Shown here piece after piece: positions 8,736 through 20,289 of a stretch of DNA of 64,000 nt. A program made the translations under genes and the position numbers. Source of the stretch: Proteles cristata cristata (Eukaryota > Chordata > Mammalia > Carnivora > Hyaenidae); assembly GCA_017311185.1 (NCBI GenBank), contig JAESUZ010005177.1, forward strand, positions 1 through 64,000, written 5' to 3'. The notes beneath the pieces are model-generated. The model did not search any database. It was not told where the DNA came from and saw nothing but the letters and a program-made list of their open reading frames with translations. Every line of letters begins with the position of its first letter. Within the stretch, counting starts at the first letter, position 1.

Positions 8736-11700
8736 CCAGCTCGGGTAGAGTCGCAGGGGCTGAGGGGAAGCGGGGTTGAGGGCCGGGAGCCCCTCCTCCC
8801 CGCTCGCTGCTGCAGAGTCTCCTGAGATGGGCTTGGGAAGCAGGGGTGCATGTGCAGGGCCCGTCCACATCGTCCAGCTACCCCCCAGCTGTGTGCGAGG
8901 GAGCCCCCAGCAATCCGTGGAAGTGGGCTGTCATGTGGGCGGCCCCGCGGGCTTCTGGGCCGGGTCCCGTCCCCTGCCACCCTGTGTGGGGAAGCCACAC
9001 CTCAGGGGCCCCCCAGCTCGCCCACATTTGGGGTCTCTCCTCAATCATCTGCTTCAACGTCTTTATCCCCCAAGGTGAGTCTCATCTGTGAGGAATCGCA
9101 GATCCATCGGCCAAAGTGTTTCCAGGGGCTGCAGGCACTAGGGAGCCACGGAAGGCTTCAGAGCTGAGGAGCACCTGGAAGAAAGGCCATCCGGTGACTC
9201 TTGGCCTTTGCCAGTTCTTTGTCTTTACCGAGTGCTGACTGTGGACACCCTGTGTCCCAAGCCCTAGAGCCCCGCCCCTTCTCCCTGGAGGTCCAGCTCT
9301 GGGACAAAGGCCAGTTGGCAAGGTCATCACTGGAACCCCAGTGAAGGAGGCTCAGACTTTGGGATGGAGCCAGGGGGTGCCGGGGTGAGGGTGGGGCCGC
9401 CTCATTCCACCCCGGGGGCCTATAGCGAATACCCAGGGAAGTGGAGGTGGGGGGTGGAGGGAAGAGGGGGGAGAGGGAGGAGGGCTCCATAGGCCAAGCT
9501 CTCGTTGCCTTTCTGACCATTGCAGGCGTGTCTCTGGCCTGGAGCAGAAACGCCTGACCCTCCCAGGGAGGGGGAGGTGGTCCTCACCAGCTGCGCCCTT
9601 GGGAGAGCTGGGAAGGGGCAGCCTCCAGGCCGGGCGCGAGGCCCCGAGGGGATCTGTGCAGAGTCACACTCTGGTTCCCGCAGCTGCCCGGGGTGGGGGG
9701 CTGGGGGGGCACACCCTGTCCCTCGCTGAGCCCCCGGGGCCGTGAGTGCAGAGGGCCGGGCGGAAAGCCGGCCCCTGCCTGCCGTCCGCCAGGAGGCCTG
9801 GGGCCACCGGGCCGCCCTGAGGCCACCCTCTCCGATGGCGGAACAGTCACAAAACACTCGAGTTTGGTTTTCCCCGCTTGGCTCTGTAAGCTGGACTGTC
9901 CGCCCTGGCCCCGGGGGAGGCCACCGGGGAGGATCTCTGGGGGCCCCTCAGAGCGGCCGCAGCCCTGCCCACCCCCAGGGCACGGCCCACCCCCACGGCC
10001 AGTCCAGTCGGTAGCCTCCCCACTGCCTGAGGTTATTCTTAACATGCTGAGCCTCGGGCTCTAGGACTAAAAATACCAGCTCTGAAGGCCTGTGGGAGGC
10101 TGCCTCCGGCTATTTCTGGGGGTGAGAGCTGCCACCGGGTCCCTGCGAGCTGCGGCAAAGGGAGGGCGAGCGCCCCTGCACTGCCGGGGCCCCACAGCAG
10201 GGCCTTCCTGTCCACCGGGGGGCCTGTGCTGACCATCAGCCCGGGGGGGAGGGCGGCGGTTGGCAGAGCCTGGGAGCCTGGACCCCCTTCCTGCACAGCC
10301 CAGGGAACCAGCTCCCAGAGGGAAAGTGAGGGCCTGCAGTGGGGGTCCCGTCCAGCCCCTCCTTTGCGGGCAGCCTGGTCCGGCTCTCCTGTAACCAAGG
10401 GGTGTGTGGAGGGGCTTCCTGCTTCCCAGATCAAACTTGATGTTCTTCCCTCACTGTAATGCATTTGGGAGATTTTTCCTTCCTGTATTTCACTTGCTTT
10501 TCCCCCACAAGCCTGGGGGTGGAGAGGCGGAGCGGGCTGTGGCTCCATTGTAGGGACGTGAAGACCGAGGCCGCGAGGGGTCAGCTCAAGGGCACAGCTG
10601 TGAGGCACGAGGCAGGGCACCAGCCACCTGTCCCACGGCCCCCCGGCGTCAGGGACGTCCCCAGCACCGGCTACTGACTGAGGCACATTGTGCTCTCAGA
10701 CGGGAGGTCCCGGGGCTGTGTCTCCCCGAGGTGGCCTACGGTGCCCGCACTGTGGGTTTGCACCCATTAGCCTCGTGTTCCCAGCGACAGCCCTGATGGG
10801 TGAGCGTGATGATCGCCCCGACAGGCCGCACAACGTGCCATTGTGTTGGGCGCAGTTGGGGCGGGTTCATTAACCGCCTCTGCCCGGGGTGGCCCAGTGG
10901 GCAGCTCTGTGAGGTCTCCGGGCCCTTCCGCAGGCCTGGACAAAGGCCCCTTCTCTGTGCTCGGTGGCTGCCCTGGGAGAGGCCGTGGGTAGGATGCTCA
11001 CCTCGGGGCCCCGATGAGCAGCTGCAGCCGAAGGCTGGGAAGAAAGATGGCTCCAGGCCCACCGGCCGGCGGCCTGGGGCTCTGCTGACCCCCCTGAGGC
11101 TCACTGAGCTCTCCCTCGCCCCCCGTCGAGCGACGGGTCTGCGGGGTGCTGTGAGCAGTGGTGCCCGGAAAGCCCTCTAGGTTGGGGACACGCAGGGGGC
11201 GGGATGCACTATGACGCTCACGTGTGTGGAGGGAAACAGTTGAAGCAGGGCGGAGGGGGGCAGAGGCCAGTGCGGTTCGCCCACCTCTGCAGGGCAGGGG
11301 TCCCTCACTCTGGGACCGGGTGTGGGCCGGAGCCCCACCCCGGAAGGCCACGGGCAGACGCCCTTCGCGTCCACGCATCGGTTTCTACTTTGCCAGATGC
11401 CCGTCTCGGAGGCGCGCCCGTCCTGACCGCCCGTGCAGACGACGGGGTCCTCAGAGCGCTCTGACAGGTTCTTCCAGACCTGGCTTTCTGTGCCTGCTGC
11501 CTCCTGAGCCACACGCCCTCCTCAGGGGACACGGGGGGGAGGGGTGGGGTGCTCGGCCAGCGCACAGGTGCTGCTCCTTCTGGAGGACCAGGCGGGAAGT
11601 GCTTGAGCCCGGGGAGCGGGGAGGGAGGCGAGGCGGGCACCCCGTCAGCCCTGATCCGGGCCTGGGGCCACGGAGGCCTCAGCGCATCGCGTCCCATTCT

Positions 11701-14150
11701 GGAGCAGAGCGAAGGAGGCGCCTAGAGTGAGCTGTGCCCAGGGATGTGGGGGACTCTGGGGGACCGTGGCTCCGGGGGGCCCTGACCGCCCTCGAGCCCC
11801 GAGCCCCTTGCGGCCCCTCTCCTTCCGCTGCCGCTCCCCCTGCCGCTCCCCTGGCCCCTCTCCCCGTCCTCCCTTGTCTGCCCCGCTCAGGGCTCCACAC
11901 CCAGGCCTCGGGTTCTTGCCCTGTTTTCATTTAGGGGACGTCCCCCAAAATACCCAGCCCGCTGGAGGCCCCCTGGGAACGCACTTGAAAGCCTTGGCTT
12001 GGCGGGGGCCTCGGGGCCGCCAAACCAGCGGCTGGCAGTTCCAGGGGCGAAGCTGCAGGAGCGCAGAGGCGGGCGGGGCCAGGAGCCACCCGCGCGGGCT
12101 TTTGGGGTTAACAGAGGAGAAGGGGAGGCTCCCAGGCCAGGAGGGAGACCTCAGGAATGCGGCGGACGCAGCGCTGACACTCACATTTTTCTGCAGTGGC
12201 TCCCAGCTCTGGGGACAGGAGGGCGGGGCCTGCCGGGTCAGGGCCCCCCGCCCCCCGCACGGGGTCCTTGCCAGGCTCCTCAGATGTCGAGGGCAGTCCC
12301 TGTCCTCGTCCTTACAGGCTGTGCCCTTTGTCCCCATCCACAGAAAGCCTTCCCGGGATGGCCGAGGGAGGGCAAGAGCCCTTTGGGCCCCCGGGGCGTC
12401 CTGCTCCTGGGCCTGGGAGCCCCGGAGGCAGACGTGCGGCTCTAAGTGGCTTTGTCTGGGTGCAGGAGCAGAGGCCAAGCTCCAGCTGCCCCTGAAGGTG
12501 AAGTCCCTGTGCAGGTGGACGTTGGAGCACTGACCAAACTCGGACGGGGCCTGGAGGCCGAGGCCAGGAGCGGCGGGGCCAGCGGGGGCTGGGCTCTGGG
12601 CCTCCCCCAGGGGCCTCGAAGCCCGGGGGTGGGGTGGGGGCCCAGGCCCTGCCGCGGGCAGGATTTCTCCCCAAAGCTGCACCCTCGGCAGCAGGCGGGG
12701 GTGACCAGTGGCTCCCAAGGGAGCTACTCCCCTGGAGGCCTGGGCCGCACAGTCTGGGCAGAGCTCGCCCTCAGTTTCCCCATCTGTCACATGGGAGGAC
12801 CTTCACTGTCCAGCCTGCCTGTGTGGCTAAGAAAGGGGTCCTGGGGGAGACACAGTATCCCCACGCCACGGAGGGGGGGGCTGGGGGCCCCCCCGCTGCA
12901 GGTAAGGGTGCAGGGAAGGATTCCTGCCACCCTGCGCCCCGCAGTCTGGTCCAGGAGCCGCGGCTGACTTCAGGGAGCAGAGCGGCAGCTGAGGGTCCCC
13001 GACGGGGGCCCCGCCAGCCCCGTGGCCGCCTCGCAGACACCGTGCCTGCCTTCTGACCTCAAATATTGGCTCTGGCAGGTGCAGGGGTCAGCGTGCGGGC
13101 CGGGCAGCGGGCGCCGGCCAGTCTGCTGCTGAGTCACCGGCGGAGGTGCCACAGAGACCCGGCCCCCTGGCTTTGTGAAGTCGAGGGGAACACCTTTGGG
13201 GCAGGCCAGGGTCTGGAGAGCATGCCTGACTACCTCCCTGCCGTGGGGGCCGCCACGCCCTCCGAGGGTGCTACCTCATGAGCAGGGACCTGGGACAAGG
13301 GGCGGGGCCTCCCCTGGCTTCTCCGCGTCCAGGATCGATATTTGGATGAATGTGTAAGTCCGGCCCGGCAGCGGCCCCACCAGCCCCCATTCTGGAGCCC
13401 GCGGCTCACAATTCATCTTGCCGTCTGGCTGGCCTTGAGGGGTCCGGTCAGACCCCTGGCTGCATCGTGTGCTGGGCACCCTCGGGAGAGGCCCTCTGGC
13501 TCTCTGACCCTGTGTCCTCATCTGTGAACCAGGCATCCTATCTCCTGTTTGCTAGAAGTCAAGTAAGACGCAGGGTCCCCTCCCTCAGAGGACTGCCTAC
13601 GAGTGCCCCTTTGCTGGCCCTGGGTGCCTCTCCTGCCCCTGGTGTCCCATACGTGCCCCAGGACAAGCGGGGGGCAGGGATTTGGGTACCAGTCTCTTCC
13701 TCAAGTAGCTGCCGTACAGCGGTGGGGCATAAGACACAAATCCCTGTGTCTCCCTCACAGCACATTCTCGACCCTCAGAGAGATCAAGCAACCGGCAGTG
13801 CCTTCTGGGACTGCGAACAGCTCCAGGGACAGGTGGCCTGGAGGTGGCTCTGGGCCCAGGGCATGACAGAGAGCATAGACGAAGAGGCCGCAGGAGCCCT
13901 GGGACCAGTCACCCCCCCCCACCCCCCCACATGCCCATCACGCTGCTCACCTCCCGTCCTAGGGGCTGATCTTGCGGGACTGGTCCACCTGGTGGAGGCG
14001 GAGGGGGTGCCCTCTTCTCTTTCTAGAAGTTCCAGGCCCTTCCTCCTGCCTGAGACACTCCTCCATGGAGACCCTTAAAAAGTATCCTATGGTGAGGAGG
14101 CCTCCATGCAAATACCTTCAGGAAATACCTTTGGGGGACTGGATGGCCAG
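8736..14150. other. 5.4 kb GC-rich unique block with MIR traces
   Basis: No SINE, LINE-1 or LTR was recognised. Possible MIR remnants: 10545-10625 (reverse), 12770-12800 (cagtttccccatctgtcaca) and 13480-13560. CpG is raised in parts of 10.8-12.5 kb. Long frames of 268 codons (+, 11727-12533) and 287 codons (-, 11927-12790) overlap each other, are rich in Pro, Gly, Ala and Arg, and lack any domain, so they are attributed to composition. A C-run lies at 13910-13930. Confidence 0.45.
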
Positions 14151-14163
14151 AAGCCCAATCATT

Positions 14164-14394
14164 TGTTTGTTTTTTTCTTTTTAATTTTTTAGTGTTTTTA
14201 TTTATTTTTGAGACAAAAACAGAGAGAGACAGAGTATGAGCACGGAGGGGCAGAGAGAGGGAGACAGAATCCAAAGCAGCTCCAGGCTCAGAGCTGTAAA
14301 CACAGAGCCCAACGTGGGGCTCGAACTCACGGACTATGAGATCATGACCTGAGCCAAAGTCAGACGCTTAACAGACGGAGCCACCCAGGCGCCC
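14164..14394 (-). mobile_element. CAN-SINE, reverse orientation
   Basis: T-rich tail at the left, gagacaaaaacagagagaga tract, ggggctcgaactcac B-box complement, and the head ending gagccacccaggcgcccc. The target-site duplication cccaatcatt is present at 14154-14163 and 14395-14404. Full-length and moderately diverged. It is the last CAN-SINE before a 14.6 kb SINE-free interval. Confidence 0.95.
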
Positions 14395-14449
14395 CCCAAT
14401 CATTCTTTCATATATCGATTCGTCAACATATTGTTTGATTGGTTGGCTC

Positions 14450-14490
14450 ATTCATTCATTCATTCATTCATTCATTCATTCATCCATTCA
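14450..14490. repeat. (TTCA)n microsatellite
   Basis: About nine tandem ttca units with a final c variant. Similar cattcattcatt stretches often mark the edge of old L2 or related repeats, but no such repeat was recognised beside it. Confidence 0.95.
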
Positions 14491-15055
14491 TGTGTTTGTC
14501 TCCCAGCGAAAATGTGCAGAGAGCAAAACCCTCTCTGAAGCTCATGAGAAGTTGGTGCTGGGACTGGGGATGCATCAGGAGCATCAAGGGCAGGGAAGCC
14601 GTGGCCTTGGGCCATTTCCTCTCTTCTCGGTGCCTCAGGGTCCCTGTCGCCAGGCGGCTGGAGGGGCAGTCTTGACTCCGGGGGCCCCAACCCTCCGGGG
14701 GCTACACTGCACCACTTGGAGCCTTCGCTCCTCACCTCCAAGGCTACGGAGCACAGGCCCTGGGGAGCCGGGCTGTACCCCGAGAGGGCTCGGCCACCGC
14801 GTGCACCTGGGTCCCAAGTTTCTCCCCCTCACAGCGGGCTCGGGAAACTGAGGCCCGGAGAGAGGCAGCCGGCCGGTGTGGGGTCCCCAAGCAAGGCTGC
14901 AGGGCCCGGAGCCCCAGCCCGCCTGCCCCCGAGGGGCCCCGGGCTCAGCGTCCCAGACAAAGGCCGTCCTTTGAAGGCCTCAGACAGAGCCCCCGGTTTC
15001 CGCCCCGGCCCACCGGGAAGCCCCCGCCCGCCAGCAGCTGTCTCCATGCGCTGCC
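14491..15055. other. Unique GC-rich DNA
   Basis: No gene seen. A fragment gggaaactgaggcccggaga near 14842 is reminiscent of a reversed MIR. CpG and CCGG content rise toward 15050. Confidence 0.4.
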
Positions 15056-15059
15056 CGCC

Positions 15060-15165
15060 AGCCGGGCCCCGGGCCTTGCCAGAAATCTCTGAAACAAATG
15101 CTGTAAACACACAAAACAATCGCGGAGCATCACGCTTGGGTTTCTCTCTAACATGCATAAAATGG
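15060..15165. promoter_or_regulatory. Candidate AT-richer regulatory stretch
   Basis: Within GC-rich surroundings this non-repetitive stretch contains a forkhead-like gtaaacacacaaaacaat near 15104 and catgcataaaa near 15153. No repeat family fits. The call is inference from motif content; species alignment would test it. Confidence 0.25.
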
Positions 15166-15414
15166 GGTGCGCCCGGCTGCCTGCCGAGTGCCCACCCGGG
15201 CAGCCCCCTCTAGACCTGGCTCTGACCAGGGGGCTCTGCCCTGCCTCTGGGACCCACAGGTCCCCCCCCTCCCCCGCCCCCGCTGGCCCCTGCTCCGGGG
15301 CCAAGGCCGAGGCTGAGTCCGCAGCCAGTGGTTCCTGGAGAGTGAGGACCCGAGGACCCTCCGGCCCCTCACAGTGGCCTAGCCCTGACCTAGCGCTTTC
15401 TCCACCTCTGGCAA

Positions 15415-15560
15415 ACATTCACCTTTTTTCCTCGCAAAACCCTGCGAGGTCGGGACTATCATTATCCCATTCTGCAGAGAAGTCTACTGAGGCGCAGAGG
15501 GGTTAAGTCACGAGCCCAAAGACACACAGCTGGTGAGTGGAGGGCTGCGGACACCAGAGG
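15415..15560 (-). mobile_element. MIR SINE, reverse orientation
   Basis: The run cattatcccattctgcagag (15460), then actgaggcgcagaggggtta and cacacagctggtgagtgg matches the reversed MIR core (cccattttacagatgaggaaactgaggc type, then the accaagtcacacagc type). Ancient tRNA-derived SINE shared by mammals. Confidence 0.75.
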
Positions 15561-15789
15561 GCCTGTCCTCGCCAGAGGCTCGCTTGGGCAGAGGGCTGGA
15601 GGGGCGGGTGACCCCGAGCGCTGATGCAGGGGTGAAGGGGGCTCCCAGCCACGGCCCCACAGATGACGGCCGCCCTCACGCAGGGCTGAGGATGCGCTCT
15701 GGGTCTGCTCGGCTTGCGGGCACAGGCGGTGCCACGGCTATCGTCACCCACGGAACTTGGAGAGGTCGGTGACAGCTGGGGGGCGGTGG

Positions 15790-15935
15790 GCAGAATTGGT
15801 TGTGTACCCCCGCCCACATCCGTGTGGCGGAGTCCTAACCCCTTGTGCCCCCAAACAAGACCTTATTCGGAGGCAGGGTCCAGCGTGACCAGTGTTCTCC
15901 CAGAAGGAGAAAGATGGACACGGACTCACTGGATT
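15790..15935 (+). mobile_element. MLT1-type LTR, 5' fragment
   Basis: Contains attggttgtgtacccccgcc, ggagtcctaacccc and aagaccttattcggaggcag, which correspond to the start of an MLT1-type LTR. Similarity fades after about 15935, so only the left half is recognised. Confidence 0.55.
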
Positions 15936-16050
15936 GAGGGGGGAACCTCCAGAGCAGGCGCCAGGCTGGGGACAGTCTGGTGTGGTTCTGAGGTTCGCTC
16001 CGATGTAGCCGGAGCAAGCTTCGGTGCACTGCGTTTCTGTCGCCAATCCA

Positions 16051-16097
16051 GGCGGTGGCGGTGAGGGTGGGGGTGGCGGTGGCGGTGAGGGTGGGGA
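16051..16097. repeat. 22 bp G-rich direct repeat
   Basis: The unit ggcggtggcggtgagg plus gtgggg occurs perfectly at 16051-16072 and 16075-16096. Closely spaced G runs on the plus strand could form a G-quadruplex. The reverse frame reads as a short proline-rich string, which is incidental. Confidence 0.9.
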
Positions 16098-16164
16098 GCC
16101 ACCTAAAGAACTGACATCAGGCTTATTCATATATTTTTTGGTCGCAGATACGATTTGGCACAAA

Positions 16165-16260
16165 CAGGGATTTTTTTCATTCAACAAAAGTTTGTTGAGC
16201 ACCTACTATTTGGGGCACCAACCAATTTGCCTCTTTTGATAGTACTGAGAACTTAAACCA
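16165..16260 (+). mobile_element. Old interspersed repeat of the gagcacctactatgtg type
   Basis: The segment cattcaacaaaagtttgttg followed by agcacctactatttgggg matches the start of an old mammalian repeat seen several times in this window (42.1, 56.7, 57.5, 61.6 kb). The family name was not resolved. Confidence 0.5.
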
Positions 16261-16285
16261 TACAATCAATCAATTTATCTGTTTT

Positions 16286-16322
16286 CCTCCCTCGCTCCCT
16301 CCCTCCCTCCCTCCCTCCCTCC
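16286..16322. repeat. (CCCT)n microsatellite
   Basis: About eight ccct units with one early variant (ctcg). Pure pyrimidine on the plus strand. Confidence 0.95.
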
Positions 16323-16324
16323 AA

Positions 16325-18635
16325 CAGGCACCCGGGGATGCCCTGCCCCCCCTACAGAGTTGTCTGCAGCCTCACTGGGCTTGGTTGTCCCGCAGGGACC
16401 AGCGCTGGTCACAGGCTTCAGAGTCGCGGGACAGGAGCTTCCGTGTCTGTCCCTGCCTCCACGTGCGCCTCCGTCTGTGGGCCCCTTGGCCCGCACGGGG
16501 CCTGGTTCAGAGAAGCCCTTCAGCCTCCGTGAGCTGCACCGGCCTCTTGGGGTGACCGGGCATCCGCGGAGGGTGAGGGGAGCTGTGGGCTTTTCGGCTC
16601 TTGGCCTCTGACCCAGGGCGTGACTCTGAGCCCCCAAATGAGTGGGAAGATGATCACAAGCCCCAGTGGGGGAGGGGCGCAGTGTGGACAGCGGGTCCCG
16701 GAGCCTGCCTGCCTGCCTGCAGCATATGCCGCGGCCTGGGATGAGCAACAGCCCCCTTCTGCCTCAGTTTCCCCACCTGTAAAGTATGACGCTCTGAGGA
16801 CTGCATGAGCTGAGGTGTGCTCGGCACGGGCCTGCTGGATGCAGGCCGGCACCGCCCCCTGGGCCCCCCGCGCAAGGCACACAGTCGCCCGTAGACCTGG
16901 CCGTCTCCGGGGCCCGGTGGCTCCCCTGGGAACCAGAGAGCCTCCCTGCCACTGCAGAGGCCAGCGGTGCCTTGGCGACCCTGACCTCTCCACGCTTGTT
17001 CTGTAACAGGGGCTGACGAAGGCCCAGTGTGGGGCTGGGGTCAGTGCCGGGAGGGGAGGCCCTGGCAGGACCCAGGAGTCCAGTATGAGCGTCCGATGCA
17101 CGCCCCCCTTCCCAGCTGTCTCACTGTGAAGCATGTTTAGGGCGCCGACTCAGCCTCAGCTGAGGCCCAAGGGTGGGAGGCTTTCAGAGGACTTTCAATT
17201 TGCCCAAGACTCAGAGATTCAGAGAAAGGGAGACAGATGGTCCGAGAGGATCTCTGCAGAGCTGACCGAGGAAATTTTCTCCAGCACGTGAAGGGCTCTC
17301 ACGTCAAGGGCTCTCCGTGAAGGCTGCAGCCGCCCACCCAAGGGACCTGAGCCCCTCTCCAGGCCGGCCTGGGACTCTGGGAACACCCCTGGGAAGCAGC
17401 GGGGTCCGGGGATGAGGTCGGGTTGGGCCTGGGGAAGGGCCTGAGCCGGCGCCGTGAACCTGCTGCTGGTTCTGGCCTCGCTCACCGTGTGGCCTGGCAC
17501 ACGAAGTCACCTTCCAGCCTCCTCCTCTGCCTGCCTCTGGGAGAGGGGCAGCCAGGGACCCTCTGGGGGCGCTGTCCCCAGCTGTCAGATAAACCCCAGA
17601 TCCCAGCGTCCTGCGGGCAGGGTCACGCTTGGAGCCCCGCCCCCAGCGACGACCCACCTCCCCCTGGAGGTCACTCCCTTCAGGGCAGTTGCACCCTGTG
17701 TAAGCCCTCTCCGTGTGTCGGCCCAGAGCCCCCCACAGCCCATCGGGTCAGCGCTCTGGGGCCTCAGGGATTGGATGCGGCTTGAAGCAGGTGCATTCAG
17801 ACCCGTGTTGAATGAGCCCCGATGTACCCCCCACATCCCCCGCCACTGGGCACCAGGGCCCCAGGCTCAGAAGGGCCCTGCCTTCGGTTTAATGCTCTGG
17901 TCCCTTTGGAGCAAGGGGCCTGCATTTCCGTTTCGCTCTGCGCCCCGCGGAGGACGGGGCAGTCATGCTGTCCCCACACCCTGCCCGTTGAGTCTCGGGC
18001 AGTTCGAGGGCCAGTTCCTCTGCCCCCCCGCCCCAGCCCTCATCCGGCCCGAGTTCAGCCCGCGGGGGGCTGGTGTGCTGGCTACACATCTTTCTGACCC
18101 TGTGGCACCGGAAGCTGGGTGGGGGCGGGGCAGGGGGCGTCCCTTCCACCTTGACTTGAGCTCTTCCCCATGGACACACCGCGTGAGTCAGGTCCGTGCC
18201 TCCGTGTCCTGGTTCGGGGTCTTGGGCATCGTGTCCCCGGCTTGGGCAGCAGTGGGAACGACGATACCTGAGTTCTGGGCTCACCCGCCTCTAATACGCT
18301 GTGTGACCTTGAGCAATAAACCATTGAACTTCATCTGACACAAAGGACCTGTTGCAAAGCTCCAGGGAGAGAACGGACTGAGGCTGCGTTGTAAACTGTA
18401 AAGTGAGGCCCGCGGCCCAAGGGTGCGGGTGCATCGAAAGGCACCGTGAACCCCAGTTGCTTTGCAAAGGTTACGACCCTCCCGCGTGAGGCAGGCACTT
18501 GTACTGGCCGGCACGGCCCCTTTTCCATCCCGCGCCCCTGCAGCAGGGACTCGGGCTTCGTCACCAGCCGAGGGACCGCAGGCCGGAGCCCAGGAGCCCG
18601 TGGATGTGAGGCTGCCCGCTCTGAGCTTCCCCAAG
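16325..18635. other. Unique GC-rich DNA with MIR traces
   Basis: No exon supported. Probable MIR remnants at 16725-16830 (cctcagtttccccacctgta) and 18268-18340 (gctgtgtgaccttgagcaat), both in forward sense. Long frames on both strands, including 294 codons at 17454-18338, show no domain. Confidence 0.45.
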
Positions 18636-18639
18636 GAGC

Positions 18640-18800
18640 ACCCCCGTGGCCTAATTTGAGGAAACAATGGGCCTCAATCCATATTAATGACCCTCCAGGG
18701 ACCTGCTTGGGGCCTTTGTCTGCGGTGGCGCTGGCTGTAATCAGCAGGGCTCTGGGGGCTCTGGCCTAATTCGGAGGGACAGGATTTATCATCACCCTGG
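18640..18800. promoter_or_regulatory. Candidate homeodomain-rich regulatory stretch
   Basis: A non-repetitive stretch with several taat/atta cores close together: cctaatttgaggaaacaatg (18650), atattaatgac (18681), ctgtaatcagc (18734) and cctaattcgg (18765), plus a SOX-like acaatgg (18664). Such clustering is typical of developmental enhancers, but it is only suggestive. Confidence 0.3.
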
Positions 18801-20285
18801 ATTCGGGTGCCCAATCTGACAGGCCCACCACCCTCTGTATGGAAGGCCCACGTCAGAGACGGACTTCTCCCCAGGCAGCTCTCCCTGGAGGTCTGCGAAG
18901 AGGGAGGGGGGCGGCCGCCGAAGGGAGGCGCAGGGTGAAGAAAGGGACACGGCCCAAGCCCTGGGCCGCCCTGCAGCGGGTCTGGGGGGAGGGGGCTGTG
19001 GCGCAGATCAGCGCGTGGCCAGGAGGCGGCCCCGCGCCCCTCGCCCTGGGCACCTGCTCCAACCACCCAGCAGCAAATGTCTGCTGCCCCAGGCTGGGCT
19101 CCTGGGGGCCTGGGAAGGAGTCAAGGGGCTGCCCCCCACCCCCACCCCCACCCCGGGGAGCGAGCACGGAGCATCCGGCTGTCCCCTGCCTGAAATCACG
19201 GACTGAAATATTTGCGGGTTTGGGCTGCGGTATCTAAACTACACCCTTTGAGCATGACAAGCGCCCCCTCATTTTCCTTACCTGTCCCTTAGGCGGAGGC
19301 GGAAACATTGTCCCCGCATCCCAAGTCAGGAGGTGGGCCCCCCCCGCCCACGGGATCAGTGCCCTTACAGGAGAAGCCACGGGAGACCTCGCCTCTCTCT
19401 CCGCTCCCTGCCCTGTGACATGGTGACCATCCCCAGCCAGGGAGCCGCCCTCACGGGGCATTCCAGCTGCCGGCACCCGCTTCGCGCCTCTCATCCGTGG
19501 TGGCCGGTCCAGCTGGCTGCGCGCACGGACAGGGAGCTTGATTCGGAAAGTGAGCCCTAGCAGGCGCGGCAGGTGAGGGGCTGGGGTGCCGGCGAGGGGG
19601 GCCGGGCCCGCAGGCTGGGCTCCAAACCTCTGTGCATCTCACGGCCAAGTCCTGCTCGCGAGCGGGCAGGCACCCTCGGCCGCTCGTGGGCGGAAAGGCA
19701 AGGCCGCGTGGCAGAGGAGAGGGAGACTTGGGGGGAACCACCCACCATGGCGTCTTCCGGGGTTCCCTTTGGCTTTCAGGACAAACGCCCGAGTCAGAGC
19801 CTCAGGCCACCTTACCCTGGCCCCTCCCCCTCGCCACCGCACCCCGCCACCCCTTCGATGGACGGACGGTGCGGGATTTTACACCCCTGCCCACAGGGCG
19901 GGGCTCGGGGCTCCTTCTGTGACATCTCACCTGCAGGCTGGTTCAGGACGGGCTCCCAGGGGTGGGGGGGGGAGGGCGGAGGGTTAGGCTGTGCTGATCT
20001 TGTCCTGCTTCTCCCGTCTCCACAGCTCGGCTGGGTCATCTGCTCCTGGCTTTGCCCCACGACCCGTCGGCCCCCCACGGGCTGCCGGGGTCCCGCCCTG
20101 CTGTTTCTCGGGGACACGAAGCTGATGAGGGCGGCAGCAGCCTCCAAGGGCCTCGGCCTCCCCATGTAGATGACAGAGCGGTCCGGCAAGGCCATCTGAG
20201 GCCCTTCCCACCGGGAGCCCTCACTGAGCTCTGCAGTGACCGGCAAGGGGCTGGAGACTTGGAGCCACCAACAGTCCGGGAGTGA
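18801..20285. other. GC-rich unique DNA
   Basis: No repeat apart from a C-rich run near 19130-19155. No exon supported; overlapping frames on both strands reflect GC bias. Confidence 0.4.
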
Positions 20286-20289
20286 CAGC

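Noticed and set aside
11727..12790. Open frames of 268 (+) and 287 (-) codons
   Set aside because: They overlap on opposite strands, are compositionally biased, and show no domain. Low stop density in GC-rich DNA explains them.
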